The notes: generated by a model from the letters alone, not told the origin. DNA of 64,000 bases from Taudactylus pleione (GCA_031769625.1 JAUIMM010000584.1:1178001-1242000); one strand, 5' to 3'; positions 12,049-24,090 are shown, numbered from the stretch's first letter. A program made the numbers and translations.

Positions 12049-12568
12049 AAAGTCCAAATGATATGAGGATAAACATAAAGTAACTTAACATAAAAATGTG
12101 GGGCAAGAGGAAGCCATACTCCAACCATGATACTTACCCAGCAGAGCCATAACTAGGGTGTGTGGGAGCACAGAGCCCTGTGGGTGGAACCGCCACTGCC
12201 CCGGCACCATCATCTGGCTTTGGAAAATCTAAAGCCTCTCGCATCTTCCGGGAGAGTAGGCAAGTAAGGTACACAGCCCCCAGGAGCTATTCTTACCAGC
12301 ATTAGGGGTCCTGTCCCTTCCACACGACGTCATGTGCTTAGGGAGTGTGGCCAGCACAGGGCGCTAGTCAGCCCTGTTATGATGCTGTGTTACCCAAGCA
12401 AACTAAAACGTTCCTTTGCTGTAATGAAACTCCTATGTGACACTTCTGTAATAAATGCATTCTGACTATTGCAGGAGGGTACTTTCTTTCACTAGGGTAA
12501 CATGATAGAGAATGTACTTATCATTTCCTGGCTGTGCGCACTGAATTAACTTTTTAAATATAGATATT
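12049..12568. other. Unassigned; hAT-like end near 12141
   Basis: cagagccataactagggtgtgtgggagcacagagcc resembles the CAGGGGCGTAACTA-type hAT end. No partner end or 8-bp duplication is clear. Confidence 0.3.
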
Positions 12569-12680
12569 AGGTACACACTAGGGGGATGGATTGATCAGCA
12601 GACCAATCCACCGTCCGAGTGGCTGATTGGTAAGCTATACACACTTACCAATTGGCCGCTCGATGTGTTTGGCTGACATC
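12569..12680. mobile_element. Fragment of a tacacact-type MITE
   Basis: aggtacacactagggggatgg followed by internal complementary pieces (gattgatc..gaccaatc, gattggt..accaattgg) resembles the left part of the MITE at 30351-30702. It appears truncated at the right. Confidence 0.35.
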
Positions 12681-14256
12681 AGACATTTAAATGTGCCCAC
12701 CCAGTTGAGATGTCGACGGTCCCTGCAGCAAGATTATGGGTGGTTGGAGAGCCCGGTCATACATGCCTACTTTCTGGCTGCCAGAAAGGGGACAACCAGG
12801 TCAGCGTTGCAGGGGTGTGTCAGAGGCAATGGTGGGTGGTGTGGGGGCGTGGCAGCGCAATCACTTCATCGTGTTCCCCCCCCGGCTATACAATTCTGAG
12901 ATAGCTATTGATAATGAAATTACATATGGAGAGCAGCAGCAGTGTAGCCCAGTAACAGTACGTTAGAAGCCATTGTTGTTAAGAGAAGTTGAATGTCCGG
13001 ATCCACCCATTCCTCTTGAATGTGTTTAGCAGCATGCAAGCTTATTATAAGTGCTCAGTACTTTGGCTGTCCCTACCGGAAACTATTCAAGAGAATTTTA
13101 GTGAATTAGCTGATAACTTCTCTTAAATGTTTCATTATACATTCTTCCTTTTGGCATTTGTTCAAAACAACTTCATTTATGATTTTATTATTCAATATTC
13201 CTACTGTGACCAAAATTATTCACTTTAGTTATATCTTTCTGCATTTTTTTTACATTTTGCTCCTCATCTTTTAAAGCTTTACTTTTTCCTCTGAATTTTC
13301 TATACAAGCTCGATAATTATCTGGTCTAAAGCTTTGCAGCCAAAGATGGTCGTTTCTTAACATTGCCTAAAAGTGCCAATTGCACTAAAAGCACAGCAAT
13401 CAATCGGACATTTGCTTTCATTGCGCCTCATTTATGAAATGTTGCTGTGTAGTGGCAGTGGGAGGGCAGTTGGCAATGACTTATCGCACCAGATGCCCAT
13501 ATGCAGGGTGGTCAGAGCAGGCACTGTGGAACCCCAAATAGATTTCAGTTGTGATATCACATTGTAACAGAAAAAACAAACAGATTCCATGTTGAAAGTG
13601 ACAACCCCTATACAGTACATGCTAAGAAAAAACCCTCTTTACTCAACACTGAGCCTTACAGCTACGGGAAAGCATGTGCAGATTAACCTAGCCTCTGCAA
13701 AAGCCTAAGAGTGCAGGTGAGGCACCACCACACACCCCTGTGATGCCACAATTAAGGCCCCTGATCACACACCATAATAATATGTACAACCAGCCACATA
13801 CCCCAGCCCCCTGACCCGTCCAAAGTCTCAGCGACACTGCTTACAGCAGCTGAACACGATTCCCTGGTGGTATATACACCCCTAGTAAAATGCTTTTTGG
13901 TTGGGGCAGTACACATTGATTTATGCAAACGCACCTAGACTTCCACCAAACTGCATAGGATCATGGAGTATTATGGAGTAAGAGGTCCATGTTTGAGCAG
14001 AACTAGAACCAGCAGATGGGAGGAGTTAGACAGTGATGGTGCTTCTTGGAATTTATAGAGTAGATGAACATGGAACAGAGAAAAAAACAATATTTTGCAA
14101 AGCTACAGTAGGTCATGGCAATGAGATAAACTAGTGAACAGGGTAAATTTTTTGCAAAAATAAATGTACCTAATGGCACTGGTTCTTGGGGGCCTATTCG
14201 TCATTGGGGCTCCTGTAAGTATCCAACTCTCCGTGAGTTGTGGTGGTTAATACTTA
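12681..14256. other. Unassigned stretch
   Basis: No convincing gene, RNA or repeat. Frames of 60-90 codons near 12700-12960 lie in moderately GC-rich DNA without family likeness. From about 14188 a cgggggcctattcgtcat-like end probably begins the MITE that contains the next entry. Confidence 0.35.
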
Positions 14257-14443
14257 GGGGGTCTATTCACTAAGCAGTGTTAGGAGACAGAGTGAAAAGT
14301 GATAAGGTGCCAGCCAATCAGCTCCCAACTGTCATCTCACAGGCTGTGTTTGAAAAATGACAGTTGGGAGCTGATTGGATGGCACCTTATCACTTTCTTA
14401 TCACTTTTCACTCTGTCTCCTAACACTTCTTAGTAAATAGACC
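14257..14443. mobile_element. Palindromic MITE, nested in a larger one
   Basis: GGGGGTCTATTCACTAAGC..TTAGGAGACAGAGTGAAAAGTGATAAGG is mirrored by ccttatcact..ttttcactctgtctcctaa..ttagtaaatagaccc. The central atgacagttgggagctgattgg stem resembles the centre of the element at 884-1500. It lies between ggggcctattc-type ends near 14190 and 14873, so it looks inserted into, or forms the core of, a larger element. Confidence 0.6.
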
Positions 14444-14986
14444 CTTTTATTACTTAATTACAATAATGAATTGCTCCGGTGCAATTACAGCTGCTCCGAA
14501 AAGCATCTGTCCGCGTAATCCACTAACACTGCAGTGTTACCTTCCGGTGCTGTGCTGGGTCTTCTGCACATGCGCGACCTGAGGTCAGATGTGAGCACAG
14601 CCACAGGGTTGCCTTGCAGTGGCGGCAGAGGAATAAGCTTGGATCCTTCTTCTCAAACCCATAGAAACGAGTGTGGCTCCAGTTACCAATGCCATCTGAA
14701 GATCACATTGGTTCCTGCAAGCAAACTCCAAAAATTTTCAGTTTTCAAACTTTGCTAAATATTAGGCAGCACGATGGGGCCCCTAATAATGAATGGGTCT
14801 GTTACTTAAAAACATGCGGAAACTAGCATTACCACATGTGTAACGGGCCCATTAGTGATCATGAATAGGCCCCTTACTGAGAAATAAGTGAGAAAATGTT
14901 GCAGTAATATCTTAAAAAAAAACTGGTTCCTTCCATTGTTTTAGTGAAATATAAGAAAAAATAACTGAAAATAATTACAGAACACA

Positions 14987-15528
14987 GGAGGCGATTCAGA
15001 CCCAGTCGCAAGCGGGCGTTCACTCGCTAGCCGCCGATGTTTAAGTACTGAGCATGCATAAAGTACACGTGCGCAAACCTATCACAGCGACCGGGAAGCA
15101 ATCACTCGTAGCACATCAAAGGCCCAGAAGCTTGAGTGACGTTAGATGCCATTAAGGGGTGTTGATGGGGGAGTGGTTGTGTGAACGCAGGCGTCTCAGA
15201 GCGTCTAAACACCGTTTCATAACTAACATCCATCATCAGCATTGAAGTCACAGGGCTGGATTAAAGTCAGCTGCACTCGCAGTGCCTGCGGTAGCCTCAG
15301 GTCTACCTTAGCAGTGAGAATGGGTCCGATGGTGCACGATGGTACCGATTGTCCCCTCATGTTGCAGCGTCTCACCGTTCGCTCGTAGAGGGAAGTGGGT
15401 GGACTTTAGTAGCGGATCAGCGTCTGCATGTTTGTACAGCGAGTGCCTCTGCAATTGCATATTTGCATACACATGCTACGTCACGCACCGAGCGATCGCT
15501 TGTTAGCGAGTGAGTCTGAATTGCCCCC
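14987..15528. mobile_element. Family P relative (shared ends, diverged interior)
   Basis: Ends GGAGGCGATTCAGACCCAGTCGC and GCGAGTGAGTCTGAATTGCCCCC are flanked by ACA at 14984-14986 and 15529-15531. The interior keeps acgtgcgcaa..-type and gcgagtg motifs but not the ordered hairpin chain. It is 542 bp. Confidence 0.6.
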
Positions 15529-16256
15529 ACAGTTCACTAGACATAACATATTCCATGGTTTAAAAACATTATTGCTGTTTTATGGGAGTCCATTGTCATT
15601 ATATTTATTGAACGTGAATTGACTGGAGCTCTGGAAAAAGAAGTTGTTTTCCTCTGAATAAATGAGAGGCCCTTAACCCACGCATACTGTCTGGTTTAAT
15701 AAATAGGCCTCTCTAGTATGGTTAATGTGAAATATGTCTCTTTGTGTCTCTTGGACAATTGATGTGTTTTTACTATCCACTACTACTATGAAACATGACA
15801 TGGGTTTGTTTCATTACTGTTTTATTCATCACGCTGTAATGTTTCCAATAAACACTGAACAAAAGAACTCCAGTGAAGACAGAAAATGTATCTATAGTCT
15901 CAAACAGAGTTATCACATGTGAGGTCAGTTAAAGGTTGTAAAAAGTCTGGCAAACAATGTACTGCAATCTAAACACTGCAAATATGAAACAAATAATTAC
16001 ATACATGTGTTTGTGTTAAAGATCACCTCTTTAGCTATGTAACTATCATTTGATGGATTGGAAAAACATAGGTAGAAAAAAAGCTAAAAATATAAAATTA
16101 AATAGAAAACATTATATAACTATCAAATAACACTGAATAAACAGCACCATACCGTTTTATAACATTTAGAAACATCATGGGGGAAATGATGGTCTTATCA
16201 TTACAATTTGCTAGCAATGCTGGATCTCTATGCTGTCAATTGACATCTCCCACATA
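15529..16256. other. Unassigned AT-rich stretch
   Basis: No supported feature; short frames only. Confidence 0.4.
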
Positions 16257-17114
16257 GGCCATATTCAATTAGAAGCGAAAAGCCGCTTTCCGCGAAAAAA
16301 TATCACCGATTGTGGCTTTTCGCGTGGTCGGAACTTATCTCCATATTCAATTCCAGATGGTTTTCGCCAATACAATGTAATAGGCGAAGAAGATTTGTCT
16401 CTGAATAGCAGGAGAAAAGAAGTGCAACATTTTTATTTTGGGGTACAAAGGTGGGGAAACCACTCAGAACTCTTGGGACAGCCCCCAAAGGACAACTGCA
16501 TCAAAAATCCTGGGAAAAACTTAAGAACACTCCAAAAAAGTACTTTCATATTGGGGACAAAAAGCACAAAGTGGGGGGACAAGTACAAAAACTAGCGAAA
16601 GAGACTTCTTGGGGGTCTGCAAGGATACTGTAGGTCAGGTGTTATTAGGATTGCAGGTGCATGTAACAGGTGCGTTTTCCATGTTTTTTAAAACTTCACT
16701 TTAGAGACATAAAAGATGCTAGCACCCATTTTCAAGTACCCCAAATTTGACAGATCTACTTATTTTCACCAAAAAATACTGCTTAATGCCATTCTTCACC
16801 ACTTGTGCAAAGACGCTAATAAGAAGCTATTGAAACAACTTCAGTACCTCACACAGTGTTATTAGGGCTATTCGGACACATCTACATTGATCCCCAATGT
16901 CAGTGCATCTTTTTGGGGGGTTCAGGCTGATTTACCCAATTCTGTCAGCACTTTCCGCCTGTTCTGAATTCTTGTCTTTTTCGCCTGGTTTGTAATTGAA
17001 TAGGGCGAATAGCAGGGACGTGCACGATAAGGTTCTGCATCCAAAACACGCGATGTCAGCAAAAAACTGTCAGCCGAAACTTTTCCGCGGGTGCGAAACT
17101 AATTGAATATGGCC
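16257..17114. mobile_element. MITE family F (GGCCATATTCAATT ends), copy 1
   Basis: GGCCATATTCAATTAGAAGCG at the left is mirrored by aactaattgaatatggcc at the right. The interior (gcgaaaagccgctttccgcg, stretches of aaagtactttcatattgggg, and gcgatgt near 17050) is shared with the copies at 60837 and 61737. A 121-codon frame at 16230-16595 overlaps the interior but has no family likeness. Confidence 0.6.
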
Positions 17115-17268
17115 CTAAATATGATTATATTTAAAAGTGTCTCTTCTTTTAAATAACATGATGCCGATCACTTTTTGCTTATCCAGGGGAAATTTTTCAT
17201 ACCATTTTTTAAAAATGTAGTAAGTAATTAGTAAGCCAAGGCTTACAGTTAAGCATTTTTGGAGCTTA

Positions 17269-17774
17269 GGGCCTGATTCAGAGCCGCTCGCAAAAAGCGA
17301 GCGCTCGCTCTGAGTCAGGGCGGCCGCTTTGTTTTAAAAAAACCCGGCCTCCTGGCCGCTCACTAAGCTGTGGGTGACCAGCCACAGCTTTAGCGAGCGG
17401 CCAGTTGATGGTTGCGACCATCGGGCTTGCGACGAGACCCTTGTGGTAGGGTCTCGTCTGCCGCAAGCCCCAGTGAACTTCCTGCTCTAATAGAGCCGAA
17501 AGCTCACTACTGACATCACTCGTGAAGTCATTAGGGCTGCCCACAAATGGCAGGCGTTCCTTCAGAAACGCCTCCGTTTGTCCAGCCACCCCCCCACCCC
17601 GCCTATAAAACGGGGCGAGCTGTCGATCAACATCGACAGCCGCCCTGTTTGTAGCGATCCCGGGAGCAAGAGAATTTCTCTCTCGCTCCAGGGCTTGCGC
17701 ACGCGCATTGCGCGCGCCGCGCATGCGCAATGCCCCACCATCAAACCGCAAGCGAGCGGGTCTGGATCAGGCCC
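17269..17774 (+). mobile_element. Family P MITE, 3-bp duplication TTA
   Basis: GGGCCTGATTCAGAGCCGC and GCGGGTCTGGATCAGGCCC bound 506 bp, with TTA at 17266-17268 and 17775-17777. Hairpins in order: terminal gagc..gctc, gctgtgggtgaccagccacagc, ggttgcgaccatc remnant, gacgagaccc..gggtctcgtc, gacatcactcgtgaagtca, ggcaggcgttcc..aacgcct, gagctgtcgatcaacatcgacagc, and the gcgcacgcgc pair. The minus-strand 157-codon frame is incidental. Confidence 0.85.
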
Positions 17775-18433
17775 TTAGATTTATTAAGCATTGGTTTGGT
17801 ATGCGGTTTGAAAACTAACAAACATGGGATACGGTGTCAGTCCTTAACTGGAGTCTGAAAACTCAAACAACCTGTGATGCGCTGTAGTTTGCAAACCCTT
17901 AAACCCAGGGCCACATTAAAGGCAGGGCGGCAGGGGCGGTCATCCAGGGGCCCCCACACACACAGGGCCCCCACAACTAAAACAAAAGAAAACAGAGTGT
18001 GCACTCAGGTCCTCCTCGGCGGCTGCTCAGCTGCTTCCTAACAGCAGCTGCCAACGAGGACCGGCATTGTAACACAGCAGTACATCTAGGAAGCTCCTCC
18101 AAGGAGCTTCACTATACTGCACTGGTCCCGAGTAAGCAGCAGTCTTGCGAGATCATGACGTCACATCTCGCAAGACTTTGACTGCTCACTCAGGACCAGA
18201 GCCAGGGCTATAACTAATCGCTGTAAGCAACTCACAGAGCACTGCAGGGGAGACTCCGGGTCCTCAAAGATGAATCAGACGTCCAAGCTAATTCCCTGGG
18301 TGTGGTTGTGAGCTGAGCTACTGTAGACAGTGGACAAGCAGGTACCACACATTTCTACACATATAATAGGCACACATTACAGGTCACATTTATATCATTA
18401 CAGGTCAAATCCAATCAAAGTTATACACATACA

Positions 18434-18452
18434 TATATAAAATATGTGTGTG

Positions 18453-18502
<50 letters not shown>

Positions 18503-18503
18503 G

Positions 18504-18549
<46 letters not shown>

Positions 18550-18640
18550 GATACATGTATTTATATGTATGTGTATGTATATATATGTGTATGTGTATAT
18601 GTATGTGTATGTATATATTTATTGATATGTAGATACATAT

Positions 18641-18674
<34 letters not shown>

Positions 18675-18726
18675 ACACATCTATATGTATGTCTGTATAT
18701 ACAGATATATATCTATATACAGATAT

Positions 18727-18756
<30 letters not shown>
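18434..18756. repeat. Compound TA/TG microsatellite
   Basis: Long TA runs alternate with tgtgtatgtgtg-type segments. All Tyr/Ile/Cys/His-rich translations here are microsatellite artefacts. Confidence 0.95.
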
Positions 18757-18761
<5 letters not shown>

Positions 18762-20060
18762 TCAGGTGCATAAATATTGGGAATAAGGTATCTGCGCTGG
18801 TATTTATATGAATTTGTAACACCTGTATGAATCAATAATAAAGTTTATTCAATAGTGAACTGCAGTTCAATAAAACATTATGCTATGAACTGCTGACCAC
18901 TTCCTACAATCCCACTGCACTATTTGATCAAGTGTTTGTTATTTGAGCTCCCCGTTTTACACCAGCTGAATCTCCGCAAGTCCAGCTCCTGGCAGCCGCC
19001 TGCACAGCATTCGGCAGCCACTTGATTCTGCCTCCCACAGCCGCCGGGCTCCTGTCACATTGGGACGGACACGTGCACGCAGACTGCTGCCGGTGTCCCT
19101 CTCCCCCCGAGGCTCCTGTGCTGCGGCTTCCATCTCCGTGCGGGCCGCTGCCCGTCTGCCCGGGGTGTGTGCGGGAGTCACATCGGTGGCAACATCCAGC
19201 TCAGCCTTGGCACCCTTTGTGCATAACTTTGCACCCACATAACAACGGATCCTCGATCCACACCCAGAGTGCGGGCCACTATCACCACAACGGCGCAAAT
19301 CTGCTGACATCATTGCCGTTTATTTCTATTGTGTGAGCCTCTGTGGGGTAAGGATTATTATTATACGGAATACACTTATTTGGATATAAGAGGAACTTGT
19401 GACATTGTTCAGCTACAGAACCTTAATTCCTAACATGGGGCAGCCTTTATGCACGTATATGGTGTGAATTGCTACATTTATTCCATTGGTTATGTAAACC
19501 AATTGTTGGGAACATTGGATACATTTCTTTGAAACATTATCTCAAATATTTGGCTGTTTGTACCATTTATGGTAACTATTTTTAACAATACTTGATACAA
19601 GTGTGTATGTTTTATTGAACTGCAGTTCACTATTGAATAAACTTTATTATTGATTCATACAGGTGTTACAAATTCATATAAATACCAGCGCAGATACCTT
19701 ATTCCCCTTTTTTTCTATATTATTTTGAGGGCGTTATGCAGAAACCTTTTGGTATCAGCTGCAGGTTTTTATAGTAGACAGCAATTGAACAGTTAGCGCA
19801 CCCATCTGGTTTTTTCTTTTTGCATAAATATTGGGACATTGACAGAATGTTAATATTTTGGCCTCTATTCACCACCACAATGGCTTTGAAATTAAACAAA
19901 CAAGATGTGCTTTAACTGCAGACTTTCAGATTTAATTTGAGGGTAATTACATCCAAATCAGGTGAACGGTGTAGGAATTACAACGGTTTCTATATGTGCC
20001 TTCAACTTTTTAAGGGGCAATGAGTTCTGAAAATATTGGAAAATCACTTTTTTTATATTT
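18757..20060. mobile_element. Tc1/mariner-type terminal piece, split by an insertion
   Basis: cagtcaggtgcataaatattggg starts directly at the TA microsatellite, as a TA-targeting Tc1 element would. It resumes after the insertion at about 19822 with the same motif plus acattgacagaatg. The segment to about 20060 is non-coding. The resemblance is to the common vertebrate Tc1-type end beginning CAGTCAGGT; that is recognition from knowledge and was not checked by search. Confidence 0.6.
18783..19821. mobile_element. 1-kb snapback insertion with ~15-bp target duplication
   Basis: The motif tgcataaatattggg stands on both sides (18767-18781 and 19821-19835), a long duplication typical of target-primed retrotransposition. 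Inside, about 93 bp at 18780-18872 (ggtatctgcgctggtattta..) is repeated inverted at 19613-19705. Between the arms lies a CpG-rich core, 18950-19330, then AT-rich DNA. The minus-strand 118-codon and plus-strand 104-codon frames in the core are stop-poor GC sequence without family likeness. It could be a PLE or LINE derivative; that is inference. Confidence 0.55.
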
Positions 20061-20459
20061 GATAGTGTAATTGATGGGGCCCCCACCAGTTTATTGCCCA
20101 GGGCCCCCCACAAACCTTAATCCGGCCCTGCTTAAACCACATGTAACTTAGGCCTTACTAATTGATCAAACCAAATTGGAAATATTCTGTAAGATCCTTG
20201 TGCTACTCAGCATTGGGTCTGCCCCTCTGGAGAAACAATAATGGGGCTCACCTCTCTCCTTTCCCCTCACAGGTTAGTAAATCTACCTAATCTCCTTTTA
20301 CAGTTCAATGTCTCACCTGGTTCTCCACTGTCCATTCTCCCTTTGGAGATTCTCGCTGTGACAGAGTGATCTACTCATACATTTAGACAGGGGTCACTGC
20401 CAGCATTCAACCCAGTGCTACAGTAATCACTAGGCAGGTGTCACAGTATAGGCACCCAA

Positions 20460-20706
20460 ACCTTACTCCAGCTCATTACTGACCTTGGCTTCGTTTGTGA
20501 CCTGACTCAGTCTCTGTCCTGGTACTGTAGTATTCTGATTTCGACCCTGGCTTCCCTCCATGACCTGTTTATGTCTGCTCCCTGGTACCGTCTTGTCCGT
20601 TTGGTTCTGACCCGGCTTGTCAAATACATGGTACGCATGCTTGTGCTCTGAGGGCAGCGATCTGCATTTCGGAATCAGTACAATCCTCCTTGCGGGGGTC
20701 CCTGTT
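20460..20706 (+). mobile_element. Gypsy-LTR-like segment (left part)
   Basis: The repetitive style ctgaccttggcttcg..tgacctgactcag..tctgtcctggtac..ttctgacccggcttgtc resembles the 3' part of frog or fish gypsy LTRs. It is interrupted at about 20722 and probably resumes at 21318. No TG..CA limits are clear. Confidence 0.3.
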
Positions 20707-20722
20707 GAATACCGCCTACATG

Positions 20723-21317
20723 CACAGAAACTAAGAGAGACTCTGCACATGATAAGAAAACTAGCCCAAATTCAAGAAAGCCCAACATTTAACATATTAT
20801 GGAGACGAAGAGACTCCTTTACTTTTTCCTGGTTGGTGGTGCTCCCCAGGAGTAATAACAAAGTATATAGAAAAAATGTGTTATCCTGTATAGAAGGATA
20901 ACCCAAGAAACTCCTTTGTGGGGGCACTCTTATCTGTTAAACTTAATTTGTATTCATAAAATATATCTTTTATTAAATATGCACCTAAAACAAAGAGAAT
21001 TTTTTAAACTTTTTTGACATATACACATTCATATTACAAACAATACATGCATTGTGGTATTCCTGAGCAAATGTTTTACCACACAGAAATTATAGGTAAT
21101 TGGGATTTGGCCTAATCAGACCACTTTGTAATTTATAATAATTATCCCATTACGATTGTTCCCTAGACAATTAAACGGGAAAGAAAAGGCGAGATATAAG
21201 ATATGCTTGTAATACATAATATCATTCATTGATATTCTACAACACCTTGGCTTTATTTTTATAATTATATAAGCATTATCATGATAATGTCTTGTCTAGG
21301 ATAACACATTTTTTCTG
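20723..21317. mobile_element. Insertion flanked by an imperfect 16-bp repeat
   Basis: gaataccgcctacatg at 20707-20722 and gaataccgccggcatg at 21318-21333 match at 14 of 16 positions. The inserted DNA ends ggataacacattttttct, whose complement occurs internally at 20868-20888 (agaaaaaatgtgttatcc). No coding likeness is seen, and a 94-codon frame overlapping the left end is unassigned. Confidence 0.4.
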
Positions 21318-21499
21318 AATACCGCCGGCATGTTAGATCCGCGCCTCAGTACTGGGTCTCACCAATCCCGAAATATGTGCTAGCATCCATTATCCGTCCA
21401 TGAGTTGTGACATGTAGTTGTTTACTGTGTTATGTAATCAGAAGTGTAGCGTGTGTTGGAAATATGTGTGTAGATAAAGGCTTGAGGGCCAGTGGATGC

Positions 21500-21690
21500 C
21501 TTGCAACTACGAACAGCCTGGTTGTGGGCCAGGGTGTCATACAGCTCACCAGCCGGTGAGTGTACATAGCTTGTAGGTAGTATTGCAGGTTGTTGGAAAT
21601 ACTTTGTATGCAGGTAATCACAGGTCTCACAAGTGTTAAGTGGAAGACTACTTTCTCCCACTATAGTGTTCTAACACAGTGACAAGATGG
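21500..21690. repeat. Dispersed repeat R, copy 1
   Basis: The segment ttggaaatactttgtatgcaggtaatcacaggtctcac..gttctaacacagtgacaagatgg is closely repeated, in the same orientation, at 25508-25650. No coding content is evident. Confidence 0.6.
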
Positions 21691-22338
21691 CGCTGCGCAT
21701 GTGTAGCAGAGGCCAGTTTACTAGTGTGGTCACTGGCCCTGCTATTCATAGGCAAACGCAGGGGGGTTTCCGTCTGCCTGGAAACCCCCCTCCCCAGCCC
21801 ACACCATGACCGCAATAGAAATAGTAATACAATAGATTGTTACTAGTGCTGCATGTTCTTCTCAGTATCACAATGTATGACGCTTATTAAAGCTGGTTAA
21901 GTACTAATTCTGCCATCTTCATTGACAGGCCACACTCGCTCTTAAATTTTAAATTAAGCATTTGTAAACCCCCCCTCTGGAAATCCTGCGTTTGCCACTG
22001 CTGCTATTGTTCACCCTCACCTTCCATGCCTAGGTTTGGAGGGGGCGCTGGGCATCATGGCATCATGGGATCTGAAGGGATTTGCAAGGATATATATATA
22101 GGTCATTACTTATTGACTTGCCCCCCAGCCTAAAAGTTGCCAGCCAGCCCTGACTGGTGACCTGTATGACATGCTGCTCTGCTCCATGACCAGAGTGTGT
22201 ATAGCAGTGAGTATGGCTGTACACTGTGTAATACCAATAAATCACTCCACTAGTTTAGCATCTGGGCTATTTGTAGTTGTAAGGCATACACTGGTGTGCA
22301 CAGAAACTCTGCTATATCCTCAAGACTGTACACACATA
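21691..22338. other. Unassigned stretch
   Basis: It contains gccactgctg/ccccctcc-type pieces near 21760-22000 that may be hAT ends (for example gcgtttgccactgctg at 21986). No paired ends are established. Confidence 0.3.
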
Positions 22339-22937
22339 GGGCCTGATTCAGAGCCGGACGCAATTAGCGCTGGCTCGTCCAGAAAATAGGGGTGGCTATT
22401 CAAATGAACCGTTCGCTCTTTGCGGTCAGTTCACGCCTCTAGGTCTGAACGAGCGAACAAAACTTGCGGTCGTTTTTTGGGAAACTACGCCCCCTGGCCG
22501 CTCGCATCCTACGTCATGTCCGCTATTTATTAGATTAATCGAGTACATCGACCAGGGTATGAACTGCTCGCTATTCTTGTGGTTGGTTTTTGCTACCACA
22601 ATTTTGCGAGCAGTTCTGGCTATAAAATAACCCAGTGACGTGGTCAATGACGCTGCTGTTTTAATTATGCACACCCATAAAACGCCCGTTTTGACCTTTA
22701 AGCACGCCTGCGTTCGGATCTCCACTCCCCGTTTTCAAGCACCTTCCCCTGTTACCACCCACATACGCCTCTTTCTGTCACTCAAATTATCAGGCATTCG
22801 CTATTTTGCGAGCACATGAATTTCGACCGCACTGACTGGTTCGCGCATGCGTATAACGATCCGTACGCATGCGCAGTTGGGCAAACATCACTCGGAGCGA
22901 ACGAGCGGCCGCTTATGAGCGGCTCTGAATCAGGCCC
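22339..22937. mobile_element. Family P relative, 3-bp duplication ATA
   Basis: GGGCCTGATTCAGAGCCGG and GCGGCTCTGAATCAGGCCC bound 599 bp, with ATA at 22336-22338 and 22938-22940. The ends match family P, but the interior (cgttcgctctttgcgg, gagcgaacaaaacttgcggtcg, ttttgcgagcag) differs and lacks the ordered hairpin chain. Confidence 0.7.
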
Positions 22938-23576
22938 ATATTTCCATCAGGTTATGGGCCCAGGCACTCAAGCTGCAAGTACACAAGCCATAGCTACTAG
23001 AATGCCCAGAGCAGCACATAGATGCCATCTTAGGCACATACAGAGCACAGATTGCCATAGAACAGAGAGTGAAGACAGCACATAGTGTTTCCAATGCAGT
23101 ATGACAGCAGAGAAGCTGATTAGAGCACAGAGGCTGCACAAATTATGTTTGTAAGAAGCATGCATACAGGAGCTACACCCATAATGGGGTTTATCAAGAT
23201 AAAAGGTGCAGAAAATTATACTACATGGAAGTCTGCTAATGCAATTAAAGCTTGAAAGACTGTGGAAAGTGATAGTAGATCCTGGTGACAGTCCAAGCCC
23301 AGATGATGTAGAGAAAGCCATGGGTACCATAGGCTTAAGTGTGGAGTAACATGTGTACTCCATAATACATGGGAAGATATCAGCAAATCACATGTGGACA
23401 ACACTGCAGGTATTGTAACAAAAGATGGATGTCTCATGAGAAGGAAACATTTATACAATACCAAGTTATGTGAATGCAGTAGTATGAATGATTACATTGA
23501 CAGAATGATGTCTGTTTTCTCAGGAGGCTTTGTTCTCTGTTCCAAGATAGCCACCAACCTAAGTACTGTACATATA
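22938..23576. other. Unassigned stretch
   Basis: Rich in agcacata and cagagcacag motifs, with no clear period. The minus-strand 131-codon frame at 22968-23363 is hydrophobic and Cys-rich but has no family likeness. Confidence 0.35.
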
Positions 23577-24090
23577 GGGCCTGAATCAACAGCGGACGCA
23601 GTGGCAATTACGGACACAGATCGCGCAATTATTTGAAATTGCACATGCGTATAATCCGCACTGCGTGTGCACAGCAATCGTATTGTGATAGAGCAATCGT
23701 ATTGTGATACGAACAAACACACAGAGGAATATCTTGCAAAATGAGTGAGATGCTGTCAGCGTTTGGGGAGCAGTGATGGAAAAACTCAGGTGTTTAAACG
23801 CCGTTTCATGGGTGTGCATAAATTAGCTATTGGATTACAAATGCAGCATGAGAGCTCATGAGGCTTGCAGTGTTTGCGGCTGGTCAGACTTGTAATGGCT
23901 GCATGATTGGCTGATGTGCGTCGATGGTACCGATATTTACACAGAAGAGCGACATTGGATGGATATGAGAAAGCAGAAGTGGGCGTCTTTAATCCGGCTT
24001 AGCTATGGCAGGTATTAGCATGTTTTCGCAGCTGTGTTCTGTGTGAAATTGCAGCTACGGTCCCATTAGCGTCCACTGCAGAATCAGCCC
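23577..24090. mobile_element. Family P relative, diverged
   Basis: GGGCCTGAATCAACAGCGGACGCAGTGG is mirrored by gcgtccactgcagaatcagccc. The flanks ATA and AAA do not match. The interior shares the gatggtaccgat motif with the relative at 14987-15528. Confidence 0.5.

Larger units (their letters stand above)
17906..20130. mobile_element. hAT-type element with nested insertions
   Basis: Ends CAGGGCCACATTAA and TTAATCCGGCCCTG are inverted repeats. A perfect 8-bp duplication CTTAAACC lies at 17898-17905 and 20131-20138, which is the hAT hallmark. The 2,225 bp contain no hAT transposase frame. Much of the length comes from a microsatellite, a Tc1-like piece and a snapback insertion (separate entries). 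Confidence 0.75.

Noticed and set aside
17278..17751. 157-codon minus-strand frame (and similar 110-166-codon frames at 11694, 45055, 49371)
   Set aside because: They lie inside family P MITEs, differ in frame and content from copy to copy, and reflect stop-poor GC-rich palindromes.
18444..18786. Tyr/Ile/Cys-rich frames
   Set aside because: Direct translations of a TA/TG microsatellite; the same holds near 10300, 10500 and 41780.
18950..19330. Host CpG-island promoter with first exon
   Set aside because: It lies between inverted arms of an insertion that has its own target duplication, and no coding likeness is seen.
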